From Lepus europaeus (Eukaryota > Chordata > Mammalia > Lagomorpha > Leporidae), in assembly GCF_033115175.1 (NCBI RefSeq), contig NC_084828.1, forward strand, positions 93,683,388-93,747,387: a stretch of DNA of 64,000 nucleotides, read 5' to 3'. The notes under the pieces were generated by a model. The model searched no databases. It saw nothing but the letters and a program-made list of their open reading frames with translations, and had not been told where the DNA came from. The position numbers were made by a program, and so were the translations under genes. Numbering within the stretch: position 1 is the first letter of the stretch; each line of letters begins with the position of its first letter. Positions 44,694 to 54,365 of the stretch are shown in pieces.

Positions 44694-45233
44694 GTTGGTC
44701 TACCTTTCTTAGTTATTTAAAATTTATATGAAAGTTGCAAAAACAGCACACAGAGCCCCCTCTGTACCTTCACTCAGCTTTCCTAAGTGTGACTATTTCT
44801 AAATCATTGAGAATAAGTGCAGAGTTGATGTCCCATTAACCCTGAATAATTCAGTACATATTTCCCAAAAATTAGGACACCTCTATGTCATAACCAGAGC
44901 ATAACCAAGGAAATCGGAGAACTAACATCAACCCAATGTATACCATGTGTTGTCAGCTGTTTTAGTGCAGTCTTCCAAAGCCCAGGAGTCAGTGCCGGAG
45001 CACATGGTACATTTAGCTGCCTCTGTCTCCAGTCTCCTCCATATGGAACAACTCTTTGGTCTTCCTTGTCTTTCATGACCTGGGCATCTTTGAAGAGAAA
45101 AATAAGATACATAGCATTTGAGCATTTACACACCATGGACCATTTACATCAGGGCAACAAGAGTGGCAATTTGCCATATAGACCTTCTTGAGTTTGGTCT
45201 GTGGAGGTTTTCATAAAGAATCTCAGATCGCAG
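44694..45233 (-). repeat. Old L1M-like fragment
   Basis: ATGAAAGTTGCAAAAACAGC, CCTTCACTCAGCTTTCC and TGTCTTTCATGACCTGGGC belong to a familiar old mammalian L1-associated repeat. It continues past the SINE to about 45,700. Confidence 0.5.
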
Positions 45234-45659
45234 GGGTTTTTTTTTGTTTTTGGTTTTGGTTTGTTTTGTTTTTTGGGTTTTGGTGTTTTTTTGTTTTTTG
45301 TTTTTTTTTCTTTTTTTTTTTTTTTTTTTTGGACAGGCAGAGTGGACAGTGAGAGAGAGAGACAGAGAGAAAGGTCTTCCTTTGCTGTTGGTTCACCCTC
45401 CAATTGCCGCTGTGGCTGGCGCGCTGCGGCCAGCGCACCGTGCTGATCTGACGGCAGGAGCCAGGTGCTTATCCTGGTCTCCCGTGGGGTGCAGGGCCCA
45501 AGCACTTGGGCCATCCTCCACTGCACTCCCAGGCCACAGCAGAGAGCAGGCCTGGAAGAGGGGCAACCAGGACAGAATCCGGTGCCCCGACTGGGACTAG
45601 AACCCGGTGTGCCGGTGCCGCAAGGCGGAGGATTAGCCTATTGAGCCGTGGCACCGGCC
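45234..45659 (-). repeat. C SINE, class A, with ~97-base variegated tail
   Basis: AGATCGCAG at 45,225-45,233 and 45,660-45,668 is an exact TSD, so everything between is one insertion. That includes 45,234-45,331, a T/G-rich run that on the SINE strand is poly-A broken by single and double C's. Open frames here are tail artefacts. Confidence 0.93.
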
Positions 45660-45668
45660 AGATCGCAG

Positions 45669-45889
45669 TTTTTATATGGTCTTCAGGCTAGGAAATCACA
45701 CCACACACTTTCCACTAGATTTCCCCTCCAGTACCCATAAATTTGGAAAAAATGTCCTAAAATCTCTGGGTTTGCCAGGAAACGATTTTCTTTACTCATC
45801 TCTAAGTCTGGGAACGCAGACAACAAGATACCAGGACCAGTTTTTCTGACAGGGTTGTGTAAGGATCTCCTCCTTAAAGTCAACCTTAG
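45669..45889. other. Unassigned; start probably continues the old L1M-like repeat
   Basis: Nothing further recognised. Confidence 0.4.
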
Positions 45890-46130
45890 GGGGCTGCCAC
45901 TGTGGCTTAGTGGGTAAAGCTGCCGCCTGCAGTGCGGCATCCCATACACTGGTTCGAGACCCGGCTGCTCCTCTTCCAATCCAGCTCTCTGCTGTGGCCT
46001 GGGAAAGCAGTAGAAGATGGCCCAAGTGCTTGGGCCCCTGCACCGGCGGGGGAGACCCGGAAGAAGCTCCTGGCTCCTGGCTCCTGGCTTCAGAGCGGCG
46101 CAGCTCTAGTGTTCCGGCCAACTGGGGAGT
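45890..46130 (+). repeat. C SINE, class B, 3'-truncated
   Basis: GGGGCTGCCACTGTGGCTTAG head to CCGGCCAACTGGGGAGTG, then an abrupt change to unrelated sequence. The CT stretch and A-tail are gone. It is the last SINE before the CpG-rich block. Confidence 0.88.
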
Positions 46131-46439
46131 GGGAGACCGTCATTCTCCAACGCGGCCTGCCAGGCAAGCGTCTGCTGCATAAGCAACCTGTCCTCGTGTG
46201 TATTTGCAAAAAGGAGGCCAGATTCTCACTGAACGGATGCCTGAAAACAGAAATATTCAGGAACAGTTTCTGAATTCTGGAAGGATCATGCAGGGAGAAT
46301 GTCGTTTACAAACACTGCGTTTCCATTTTTACTAAAACGCTATAAGTTTTAAGCTATAATAGCTTAAAAGGAAAGAGAAGAAGTGTCGAATCCATCTGGA
46401 AATTAGAACACTACAACAACGTCAGCAATATTCCAAACA
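46131..46439. other. Unassigned spacer
   Basis: The end (46,400-46,440, CAGCAATATTCCAAACAAAA) resembles 41,760-41,800 in the same orientation. Confidence 0.4.
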
Positions 46440-47010
46440 AAATCTGCAGTCACCTGCACCTGAGAAACGGTGCTCCTGGGGACAGGTGAGGAGGTCGGCG
46501 CGCAGGGCCCGGGCGGCTGAGGTGGAGGCGCCAGGCCGAGCGACCGGGGACGCCGGGAGAGGCGCTCGCGGCCGCCGGGAGAGGGCGCCCGCGGCCCACA
46601 AGCGGACGCGCCAGCTCGCGAGCGGCGCACGGGCGCCTGCGTGAGCGCATGCGTGGGCGCCTCTTCCGCGCCGCCTCCCGTTTGCTGGTCAGCTGAAGGG
46701 AGCCCTGCGCGACCTACACGCGCAGGGACAGCCCTTTGAGGTGACATCGCCAGGGGCGCCAGCCTCTTGAGCCAGGGAGACTTTTTTTTTTGAACATCGG
46801 CCCTAACCAAGTTCATTATCAGTTGAGGTGTTTGTTTCGTTTCGCAGTCGCAGCCTGTGGATCTTGCGCAGGTCTCCCTGGGCGACCTGCGGTGGCCGGC
46901 GGGCGCCTGTGACCTCCGTGCGGGCGCCCTCGGGCCCTGGGTGCCCCGCGCCTGGCGCCTGGCTCTCGGGGTGGGCGGCCCGCCTGGCTGTTGTGTAAGG
47001 GGAGCCGTGT
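46440..47010 (+). promoter_or_regulatory. CpG-rich block upstream of CMC4-like frame
   Basis: Many CpGs and high GC (for example GCGCGCAGGGCCCGGGCGG and GAGGCGCTCGCGGCCGCC) in an otherwise AT-leaning, CpG-poor window. It runs directly into the coding frame. A T10 run (about 46,781-46,791) and the acceptor-like TTTGTTTCGTTTCGCAG (about 46,828-46,845) sit inside it. It could be a promoter/5' UTR or a GC-rich leader carried with a retrocopy. Long frames on either strand here reflect GC content. Confidence 0.65.
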
Positions 47011-47024
47011 TCATGTTCCTGAGC

Positions 47025-47231
47025 ATGTCGCCGAAGGATCCGTGCCAGAAACAAGCGTGCGAGCTGCAGAAGTGCCTGCAGGCCAACAACTACCTGGAGG
47101 CCAGGTGTCAGGCCGTCCTGCAGGAGCTGCGGAAGTGCTGTGCTCGGTTTCCCAAGGGGAGATCTGCGGTGTGTTCGGGATTTGAAAAGGAAGAGGAGGA
47201 AAGCCTGAGACTGAAGTCGACGCCGGAGTGA
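47025..47231 (+). CDS. CMC4: CMC4 (p8-MTCP1)-like protein, intact intron-free frame
   Basis: A 68-codon frame, the same length as human CMC4, a small twin CX9C protein of the mitochondrial intermembrane space whose family is oxidised by the MIA40 relay. Cysteines at 7, 12, 17, 28, 38, 39 and 50 match the human pattern: C7-X9-C17 and C28-X9-C38 are the twin motifs, with C39/C50 the likely third bond. KDPCQKQACE near the start and CSGFEKEEEE near the end are diagnostic. By eye about 15 residues differ from human, mostly outside the cysteine core, with no indel. The start is set by homology (ATG with A at -3); an in-frame ATG lies 12 bases upstream and the frame is open back to 46,857. From memory, mammalian CMC4 coding sequence is split by an intron, so an intact uninterrupted copy suggests a retrogene; I am less sure of that than of the family. 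Confidence 0.8.
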   Translation: MSPKDPCQKQACELQKCLQANNYLEARCQAVLQELRKCCARFPKGRSAVCSGFEKEEEESLRLKSTPE

Positions 47232-47393
47232 AGTTCCTGGAAGTTAAACCCTGCTCCCAGATTCCACGAAGCGAGTTTGATTTCTCCTCCTCCTTTGGGC
47301 CAGGTACAGCAAACAGCACAGGGGAGAGTCAGCGATAAGAATATGCGGTCCATGCAGAGCAGAAAGAAACCTATTAAAAGATGTGTACAATGT

Positions 47394-47399
47394 AATAAA
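47394..47399 (+). promoter_or_regulatory. Possible poly(A) signal of the CMC4-like unit
   Basis: AATAAA 163 bases after the stop codon. No A-tail follows, only a short A7 near 47,463. Confidence 0.45.
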
Positions 47400-47734
47400 A
47401 CTAACCCCGGATAAACCTGTTTACGTGGAAATTTATTTTGGTATTGAATGCATTTTAAGAAGAAAAAAACTTGTCATCCATTCGTTCAGTCTGTGTAATT
47501 CCTGTTCCACTAGATGTTGGGTTAGCAGGTCTTGTACTGAATCTTGGTGGCTCATGAATGCATCTGCTTCTTGAAACATGGTCTTAAGTAGTCTTTAAAT
47601 TTGGCTTCAAAGTCATTTCAGCCAGGCCGTGGGAAACCTGTATCCCAACGTGTCTAGCACAGTCCGTTTCCACAGCACCCTTTGGCCTACAACTGGTCAC
47701 TGAGCTTCCCACCAAGTGTCAGAGTGAAATGAAA
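47400..47734. other. 3' flank of CMC4-like frame, unassigned
   Basis: May include the retrocopy 3' UTR. No repeat recognised. Confidence 0.4.
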
Positions 47735-48170
47735 AACTCTGTAGACCACAAAAGATTTAAAAGTACTGTGGTTAGCTTACAACTTACTGCTGAAATTTTC
47801 CAAAAGTGAAAGTTCATTACAAGAATTACACAGCTGGAGCCAGGGTGTGATGCAGCAGGTTAAGCTGCCACCTGCGATGCTCATCCATCCATAGTGGAGC
47901 ACTCTTTAATGCCCCAGCTGATCCACCTCCCTGCTGATGTACCTTGGAAGGCAGCAAAGGATGGCTTAAGTACTTGGGCCCCTGCCACTCACCTGGGATA
48001 CCTGGATGGAGTTCCAGGCTCTTGACTTCAGCCTGGCCCAGACCTGACTGCTGTGGACATTTGGGGAGTGAACCAATGGTTGGAAGATTTCTCTCTGTCA
48101 CTCTGCCTTTCAAATAAAATAAATATTGAAAAGAATAATGCAACTGACAAGAAAATTCTATGGCTTCTGT
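47735..48170 (+). repeat. Unnamed repeat related to 43,690-43,890, split by a SINE
   Basis: AAAACTCTGTAGACCAC, CAAAAGTGAAAG, TTCATTACAAGAATTACACAG and, after the SINE, CAACTGACAAGAAAA. Confidence 0.6.
47836..48128 (+). repeat. C SINE, class B/C
   Basis: GAGCCAGGGTGTGATGCAGC head; tail TTTCAAATAAAATAAATATT. Confidence 0.85.
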
Positions 48171-48364
48171 GGCTTGCAAAACTCTAAGTCCAGAGGGTTT
48201 CACTAGTGAATTTACCAACCATGTGAAGAATTGATACCAATCCTTCACAAATTTGCCAAAAATAGGAGAGGAGGCTACACTTGATAGCCATTATATAAGA
48301 CCATTATTACTAGTAAAACAAGACAAAGACATCACAAAAAAAGAAAGAAAAGAAAGACTGCATT

Positions 48365-48705
48365 GGCCGGCACCGTGGCTTAACAGGCTAATCCTCCGCC
48401 TTGCGGCACCGGCACACCGGGTTCTAGTCCCAGTTGGGGTGCCGGATTCTATCCCAGTTGCCCCTCTTCCAGGCCAGCTCTCTGCTATGGCCCGGGGAAG
48501 GCAGTGGAGGATGGCCCAAGTCCTTGGGCCCTGCACCCGCATGGGAGACCAGGAGAAGCACCTGGCTCCTGGCTTCGGATCAGCGAGATGCGCCAGCCGC
48601 AGCGGCCATTGGAGGGTGAACCAATGACAAAAAGGAAGACCTTTCTCTCTGTCTCTCTCTCTCACTATCCACTCTGCATGTCAAAAAATAAAATTAAAAA
48701 AAAAA
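48365..48705 (+). repeat. C SINE, class A, in L1
   Basis: GGCCGGCACCGTGGCTTAAC head; imperfect flanks AAAGACTGCA / AAAAACTGCA. Confidence 0.93.
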
Positions 48706-48957
48706 AAAAGAAAAACTGCAGACTAGTATCTTTGTAAATATAAAAGTTCTGGCAAGCCAAATCCACCATGACCAAATGAGATTTATCCCAGGAATAGAAA
48801 CTTGGTTTAACATCCAAAAATCAGTATAATAAAACATTCAGAGTGAAAGAAAAAAAAAACATAAAACACAAACAATTCAAAGTGTGAAAACATGTTTAAC
48901 AAGACCCAACACTCTTTCGGTGATGGGGGTAAGAGGGTAAAACAAGAATGAAAGTGG

Positions 48958-49258
48958 AGGGCAGGTGCTGGCCTAAGGGTTAAGCCACTGGTCAGAACAC
49001 ACACATCCCCTGTCAGTGCAGAAGTTCAAGTCCTGGCTCCACTCCTGATTCCAGCTTCCCATTAAGGTACATCCTGGGAGGCAGGAGGTGATGGCTCTTT
49101 GCCACCCATGTGTGAGACCTGCATTGAATTCCCAGGTCCCAGCTTCAACCTGTCCTACCCTCTGCCATTGCAGGTATTTGGTGAATGACCCGGCATATGG
49201 GAGAACTCGCTCTCTCTTCCTTCTCAAATGAAGAAATAAATTTTTAAATTTTTAAAAA
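48958..49258 (+). repeat. C SINE, class C
   Basis: GGGCAGGTGCTGGCCTAAGG head; tail CTTCTCAAATGAAGAAATAAA. Confidence 0.8.
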
Positions 49259-49264
49259 GAATTG

Positions 49265-49516
49265 GGGGCCAGCACCATTGTACAGTGGGTTAAGGTTTGG
49301 GTCCCGGCTGCTCCGCTTCAATCCAGCTCTCTGCTAATGGCCTGGGAAAGCAGCAGAAGATGGCCCAAATCCTTGGGCCCCTGCAACCACGTGGGAAATC
49401 CAGAAGAAGCTCCTGGCTCCTGGCTTTGGTCTGGCTCAGCTCCAGCCCAAAAGGCATGCTGATATGGGATGCATTTCAAATAAATAAAAATTTTTTGAGA
49501 ATTCCTATTAAAAAAA
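49265..49516 (+). repeat. C SINE, class B, internally deleted
   Basis: Lacks part of the head (GGTTAAGGTTTGGGTCCCGG) and the whole CT stretch. GCTGATATGGGATGCATTTC shows a rearranged 3' part. Confidence 0.83.
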
Positions 49517-49523
49517 GAATGGG

Positions 49524-49840
49524 GGTGGGTGTTTGGTGCTGTTCTTAAGACACTACTCGAAATGTGAGCATCCCAGATCAGCATGCCTGGTTTGAGTTGT
49601 GGCTCTGCTTCCTATTCCAGCTTCCAGCTAGTACGCACCGGAGAGGCAGGTGATGGCTCAAGTACTGGGTTCCCACCACCTGTGCGGGAGACCTAAACTG
49701 AGTTCTAAGCTCCTAACTTTGATTTGGCCCAGCCCCAGCTATTGCAGGCATTTGGAGAGTAAACCAGCAGATGGAAGAGCTCTATCTTTCTCTCTTTGCC
49801 TATCCACCCTTCAAATAAAATGAAAATAAATAAAAATTAA
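49524..49840 (+). repeat. C SINE, class C
   Basis: GGTGTTTGGTGCTGTTCTTAAG head. Third forward SINE in a row inside the L1. Confidence 0.8.
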
Positions 49841-50029
49841 GTGAAATATCTCAACTTGATAAAAGGCATATTTTAACATAGCTAACATCATACTTGATGG
49901 TGAAGACAGAAAGCTTTCCCCCCCAAAAAGAAAAAAATCAGAAAAGAATGTCCAAATTTGGCACTCATATTCAACGTGTACTGCAGATTCTAGCCCAGGA
50001 AACTGGGTAAAGAAGAGAACTACTATGTT

Positions 50030-50145
50030 ACTATGTGTCTCATTTACTATAGTCCTTCTAGTGGACATAAAGTGGCATCTTGTTGCGGGTTTGATTTGCA
50101 TTTCCCAAATGACTAATGCTATGTAGCTTCTTTCATGGTTTTCTT
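50030..50145 (-). repeat. L1 3'-region fragment, reverse strand
   Basis: GGCATCTTGTTGCGGGTTTG and ATTTGCATTTCCCAAATGAC are reverse-strand L1. Orientation opposite to the L1 directly to its left. Confidence 0.65.
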
Positions 50146-50719
50146 AAAAGCACTGTCCACACTATTGAACTGTGAGGGACCCAGGTACACTTACTTCTGG
50201 GATATCCCCCCAACACACATTATAGTAAATGGAAGGAAAGGCACTCCTATCTCCTATCCCATACATTATTCATTCAAAGATACATTATTTTATATGCTCC
50301 CGTTGGATAGGTGTGCTACTGGAATTCAGAGTTTGTCAAGTTTTAGAACAGTAATAGGCTGCATATACACATGCCTTATCATACTTCCACAGGGTCTGAG
50401 ACAGTTCCTGTAATCAAAAAAATGCATATGTCCAGGGCAGAGGCGGGAAGTACGAATATTCACACAAAGGAGAGTAAATGCAGATCATAAATACCTTCAC
50501 TGTTGGCATGAGATTGTGCTTCCCAGTGAGTTCACCTTAAACTAACAAAATTTTTAAAAACTTCATTGTTGGGATGTTTCTGGATTTTAGAATTATGGAT
50601 AGAGCCTTGTGGCCCTACTTATACCAGTGTAAGAGTTGAGTTGGCTAATACAGTGTTCAGATTTTTGACATTTCATTCAATATGTATTAATTTTTGATGA
50701 TCTTGAAGCTTTCTTTTGA
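50146..50719. other. Unassigned, no gene seen
   Basis: No family or domain recognised. Confidence 0.4.
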
Positions 50720-51043
50720 TTTTTTTACAAAATACTTATTTATTTATTTGAAGGGGAGAGAGAGACTGAAAGACAGAAAGACACAGATCCTTCATCTGCT
50801 ATTTCACTCACCAAATAGTGGCAACACCTGGGGCTGGTCCAGGCTGAAGCCAGCAGCCTGAAATTCCATCTGGATCTCCCACACAGATGGCAGGGGCCCA
50901 GAGATTTAGGCCATCTTTTCCTGCTTTTCTGGAAAAGAAGAAACTGGATGGAAACTAGTGCCACCAGTACTCAAAATAGCACTCTAATACGGGATGCTGG
51001 TATTGCTGGTGGAAGCTTAGCTCACTGCACCACAATGCCAATC
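50720..51043 (-). repeat. C SINE, class C
   Basis: TTATTTATTTATTTGAAGGGG at the left; CACCACAATGCCAATCCC at the right. Confidence 0.82.
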
Positions 51044-51299
51044 CCTCTTTCAATATTTTGAAACCAATGATTTTTTTCCCAAATCCCAAACATTTGGTAG
51101 GCCAGTAGAAATTTCTTAAGCTCAGTACATTTGCCTCCTGTGTTTTATAGGTTAAAATAACCCTGCAAATTTATGCAAAAGAGAGAAGAAGGGACTCAGA
51201 AGCAAAGACAAAAACAAAAGAGTGGCATGAACAAGTACGAGCAGAGCAGGAGGACTTGTGGCCAGCAGAAGCTGACACTTGAAAAGCGCTGCAATGAAG

Positions 51300-51535
51300 A
51301 AGGGACACTACTTAGCACCTATGAGGGCTCCGCGCTGTGCTCACTGTGTGTCAGGTGTCACCTGATTTAATCACCATCACTGGCTATTCTTATCCCCACT
51401 TTGCCATCGGGTACACTGAGGGGTTTAGACGCCCCCCCCCCCAAATTAAACAGCTGGTATGCAAGGGAAGCAAGATTTGAATCTGTATCTTCTGATCCTA
51501 AATTCAGTATTGCTCCCATCACATTGTCTTGAAAT
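51300..51535 (-). repeat. MIR, long copy
   Basis: TCACCTGATTTAATCACC, CTTATCCCCACTTTGCC, ACACTGAGGGGTTTAG and AAGATTTGAATCTGTATC trace MIR in reverse for over 200 bases. A C10 run has grown at about 51,433. Confidence 0.75.
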
Positions 51536-51745
51536 ATTCAGAACAAAATGTCCACAAAGAGAAAGATTCACCCTGGAAGAGATTTTTATCTTTCCCATTA
51601 AGAAAAATAATTAAGTAGATTGGAAAGGGGTGAGCCAACATGACCAAGTACATATCTATAAATATAAGGAAAGAGAAACAGGGCATCCACCTAATTCAAG
51701 ATTCTACATCACCAAGCCTAAGAGTTTCATCAAAGGTTAATCAGA
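51536..51745. other. Unassigned spacer
   Basis: Nothing recognised. Confidence 0.4.
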
Positions 51746-51998
51746 GGGGCTGGCGCTGTGGTGTAGCAGGTTAAGCCACCACCTGTGACACCGGCATCTT
51801 GTATGGGATCAGTTTGAGTCCTGGCTGCTCCACTTCTAATCCAGCTCCCTGTTAGTGTACCTGGAAAAGCAGTAGAAAATGGCCCAAGTGCTTGGGCCCC
51901 TGCACAAATATGGGAGACCCAGAAGAAGCTCCTCTTTCTCTCTGTCTCTGTCTATGTGTGTGTGTGTGTGTGTGTAACTCTTTCAAATAAATAAAAAG
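51746..51998 (+). repeat. C SINE, class B, internal deletion
   Basis: After GAGACCCAGAAGAAGCTCC it jumps to CTCTTTCTCTCTGTCTC, losing about 90 bases. A (GT)n of about 11 units sits at 51,955-51,976. Confidence 0.87.
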
Positions 51999-52263
51999 CA
52001 AGTTGCATTACTATACACTGATAATGTACAATCAGAAATGTAATTACAAAATCAATTCCATTAACATAAAAAGATGGTAAAATCTGACCTAATCTTGTGC
52101 AAAACTCTTTAGTTACATCTTAAACAAATGACTTACAGAGGACAACATAGTGATCGCTGGCCCACCACTCCCAAAAACTGCACCAAAACAAGCCCATCTT
52201 CTTTTTTGATATGGCTCCTCAACTGGCTCTTTTTTAAAGCTTTTAAAAATATATTGCTGGCTG

Positions 52264-52915
52264 GGGCTGGCGCTGTGGCACAGTGAGTTAATGCCCTGGC
52301 CTGAAGCACCGACATCCCATGTGGGCACCGGTTCGAGACCCGGCTGCTCCACTCCCCGTCAAGCTCTCTGCTATGGCCTGGGAAAGCAGTAGAGGATTAT
52401 TGCTGTGAATTCGTTCTGAGAGGAGGAGTGTGGTGGGGGCAAGAGGTGAAGAGTCACCACACAGACCCCAGGAGTCCAGTGAAAGCAGGCCAGAAGCGAG
52501 CAGTCCACAGACTCGTTTATTTCAGTTGGTACAGCAGCTTAAATAGCCAAGACAGCCAATCTGGTCAAGGGGCGGTTTATGCCCTAACCAATCACAGCCT
52601 GTTGCCAGGCAGGCTCTGTTGCCAGGTGGTTTCCCAGGGGGTTTCTGAAGCCACTCCTGAGTTACTGACGCTGGCTTCCCAGCAGCCATCTTCGCATGGC
52701 CCTCTCATTCCACCACAGGGGATGGCTCAAGTCCTTGGGCCACTGCACCTGCATGGGAGACCGGGAAGAAGCTCCTGGCTCCTGGCTTCAGATTGGCACA
52801 GCTCCGGCCATTGTGGCCAGTTGGGGAGTAAACCAGCAGATGGAAGACCTCTTTCTCTGTCTCTGCCTCTCCTTATATCTCTGTGTAATTCAAATAAATA
52901 AATAAATCTTTAAAA
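52264..52915 (+). repeat. C SINE, class B, split by ERV LTR
   Basis: 52,264-52,397 and 52,718-52,915. GGGGCTGGCGCTGTGGCAC head. The LTR lies at the AGTAGAGGAT / GGGGATGGC junction. Confidence 0.9.
52398..52717 (-). mobile_element. ERV solo LTR, shorter relative of 12,472-12,961
   Basis: Shares GTGGTGGGGGCAAGAGGTG, AGAGTCACCACACAGACCCC, GACTCGTTTATTTCAGTTGG and the CATTCCACCACA end with the first LTR. Flanks GAGGAT / GGGGAT fit a 6-bp duplication with one change. It has fewer CCAATCACAGCC units. The TATA-box position reads TTTAAGC on the minus strand. Confidence 0.85.
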
Positions 52916-52965
52916 ATAAAATAATATTGTTGGGTTGACTGGAAAGGCAGAGCATCAGGGGAGAG

Positions 52966-53070
52966 AGAGAAGTGAGCCAGTGGATGTAAGATCTCATTCC
53001 CTATCTCTCCCTCTCTCTCTCTCTCTCTGTAACTCTTTCAAATAAATAAAATAAATCTTTAAAAAAAAAC
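52966..53070 (+). repeat. C SINE 3' fragment
   Basis: GTGAGCCAGTGGATG to the CT stretch and TTTCAAATAAATAAAATAAA plus A. Confidence 0.8.
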
Positions 53071-53415
53071 ATAAACACACGGAAACACATTGCATCTCAC
53101 ACTGGAAGATGTAAATTTGTTAAGATGTCAATACTACCTAAAGGTGATCACCAAATTCAATGCAATCCCCATTGCAATCTCAATGACATTTTTTCGCAAT
53201 AATAGAAAAATGAATCCTAAAATTCACATGGAATTTTAAGGGGCCCCGAATACCCAAAACAATGCTTAAAAAGAAAAGAAAAGCTGCAGGGCTCGTATTT
53301 CTTTATTTCAAAACTTACTAGAAAGCTATAGTGACCATAACAGTACAGCACAGGCATAAAGACAGACATAGATCAACAGAATAACGTTTGGCACAGCTGT
53401 TAAAACACTGCTTGA

Positions 53416-53672
53416 GGGGCCTGCACTGTGGTGTAGCGGGTAAAGCAGCTGCCTGCAGTTATGGCATCCCATATGGGCATCGGTTCAAGTTCCAGCTGCT
53501 CTACTTCCAGCCCAGCTCTCTGCTATAGCCTGGGAAAGCAATGGAAGATGGCCCAAGTGCTTGGGCCCCTGTACTCACATGGGAGACCCGAAGAAATCTC
53601 CAGGTTCCTGGCTTTGGATCGGCGCTGCTCCAGCCATCACAGCCATTTGGGGAGTGAACAAGCAAATGGAAG

Positions 53673-53714
<42 letters not shown>

Positions 53715-53782
53715 CTCAGCCTCTGCCTCTGTAACTGCCTTTCAAGTAAATAAATAAATCTTTAAAAAAAAAAAAAAAAAAA
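53416..53782 (+). repeat. C SINE, class B, nested
   Basis: GGGCCTGCACTGTGGTGTAG head, about 18 CT units, tail AAGTAAATAAATAAATC plus A19. Confidence 0.92.
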
Positions 53783-54131
53783 GGCCGGCGCCGCGGCTCA
53801 CTAGGCTAATCCTCGCCTTATGGTGCCGGCACACCGGGTTCTAGTCCCGGTCAGGGCACCGGATTCTGTCTCGGTTGCCCCTCTTCCAGGCCAGCTCTCT
53901 GCTGTGGCCAGGGAGTGCAGTGGAGGATGGCCCAAGTGCTTGGGCCCTGCACCCCATGGGAGACCAGGAGAAGCACCTGGCTCCTGCCATTGGATTAGCG
54001 CGGTGTGCCAGCCGCAGTGTGCCAGCCGCGGCGGCCATTGGAGGGTGAACCAACGGCAAAAAGAAGACCTTTCTCTCTGTCTCTCTCTCTCACTGTCCAC
54101 TCTGCCTGTCAAAAAAAAAAAAAAAAAAAAA
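53783..54131 (+). repeat. C SINE, class A, in the A-tail of the nested SINE
   Basis: GGCCGGCGCCGCGGCTCAC head; ends in A23. Both sides are A-runs, so its own TSD is hidden in poly-A. Confidence 0.93.
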
Positions 54132-54365
54132 AACACTGTTTTAGATGCCTCCATCCCATATAGAAGCACCTGGTTCAAGTCCTGGTTCCTCTGACTTAGC
54201 TTCCTAGCTTCCTGCTCATGTGCACCTTGGAAGGCAACAGATAATTACTCAAGTACTTATGTCCCTGCCACCCACATGAGAGACCTGGTTAGAGTTCCAG
54301 GCTCCTGGCTTTGGCCTGGCCCAGCTCTGGATGTTGAAGGTATTTGGAGAATGAACCAGCAGAAG

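Larger units (their letters stand above)
48165..50060 (+). repeat. Old L1 ORF2 region, interrupted by four SINEs
   Basis: CCAGAGGGTTTCACTAGTG, ATTGATACCAATCCTTCAC, GACAAAGACATCACAA, ACCATGACCAAATGAGATTT with ATCCCAGGAATAG, and AATATCTCAACTTGATAAAAG with TAACATCATACTTGATGG are in L1 ORF2 reverse-transcriptase order. Many stops; not functional. Confidence 0.8.
51999..53400 (+). repeat. Old L1 ORF2 3' part, interrupted
   Basis: ACAATCAGAAATGTAATTACA (52,030), then after SINE blocks TTGTTAAGATGTCAATACTACC, CAATGCAATCCCCATTGC and CATAAAGACAGACATAGATC (53,115-53,380), in L1 order. Confidence 0.75.
53385..54365 (+). repeat. C SINE, class C, host of a two-SINE insertion
   Basis: Head 53,385-53,414 (GTTTGGCACAGCTGTTAAAACAC) and body 54,139-54,365. 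AAAACACTG recurs at 53,402 and 54,130 around the inserted material. No CT stretch or tail survives after AATGAACCAGCAG. Confidence 0.83.

Noticed and set aside
46403..47089. 228-codon minus-strand open frame across the CpG block
   Set aside because: Proline/arginine-rich translation with no domain, antisense to the CMC4-like start. It is expected from GC-rich sequence with few stops. I checked it mentally against BRCC3, the divergent neighbour of CMC4 in human, and saw no match.
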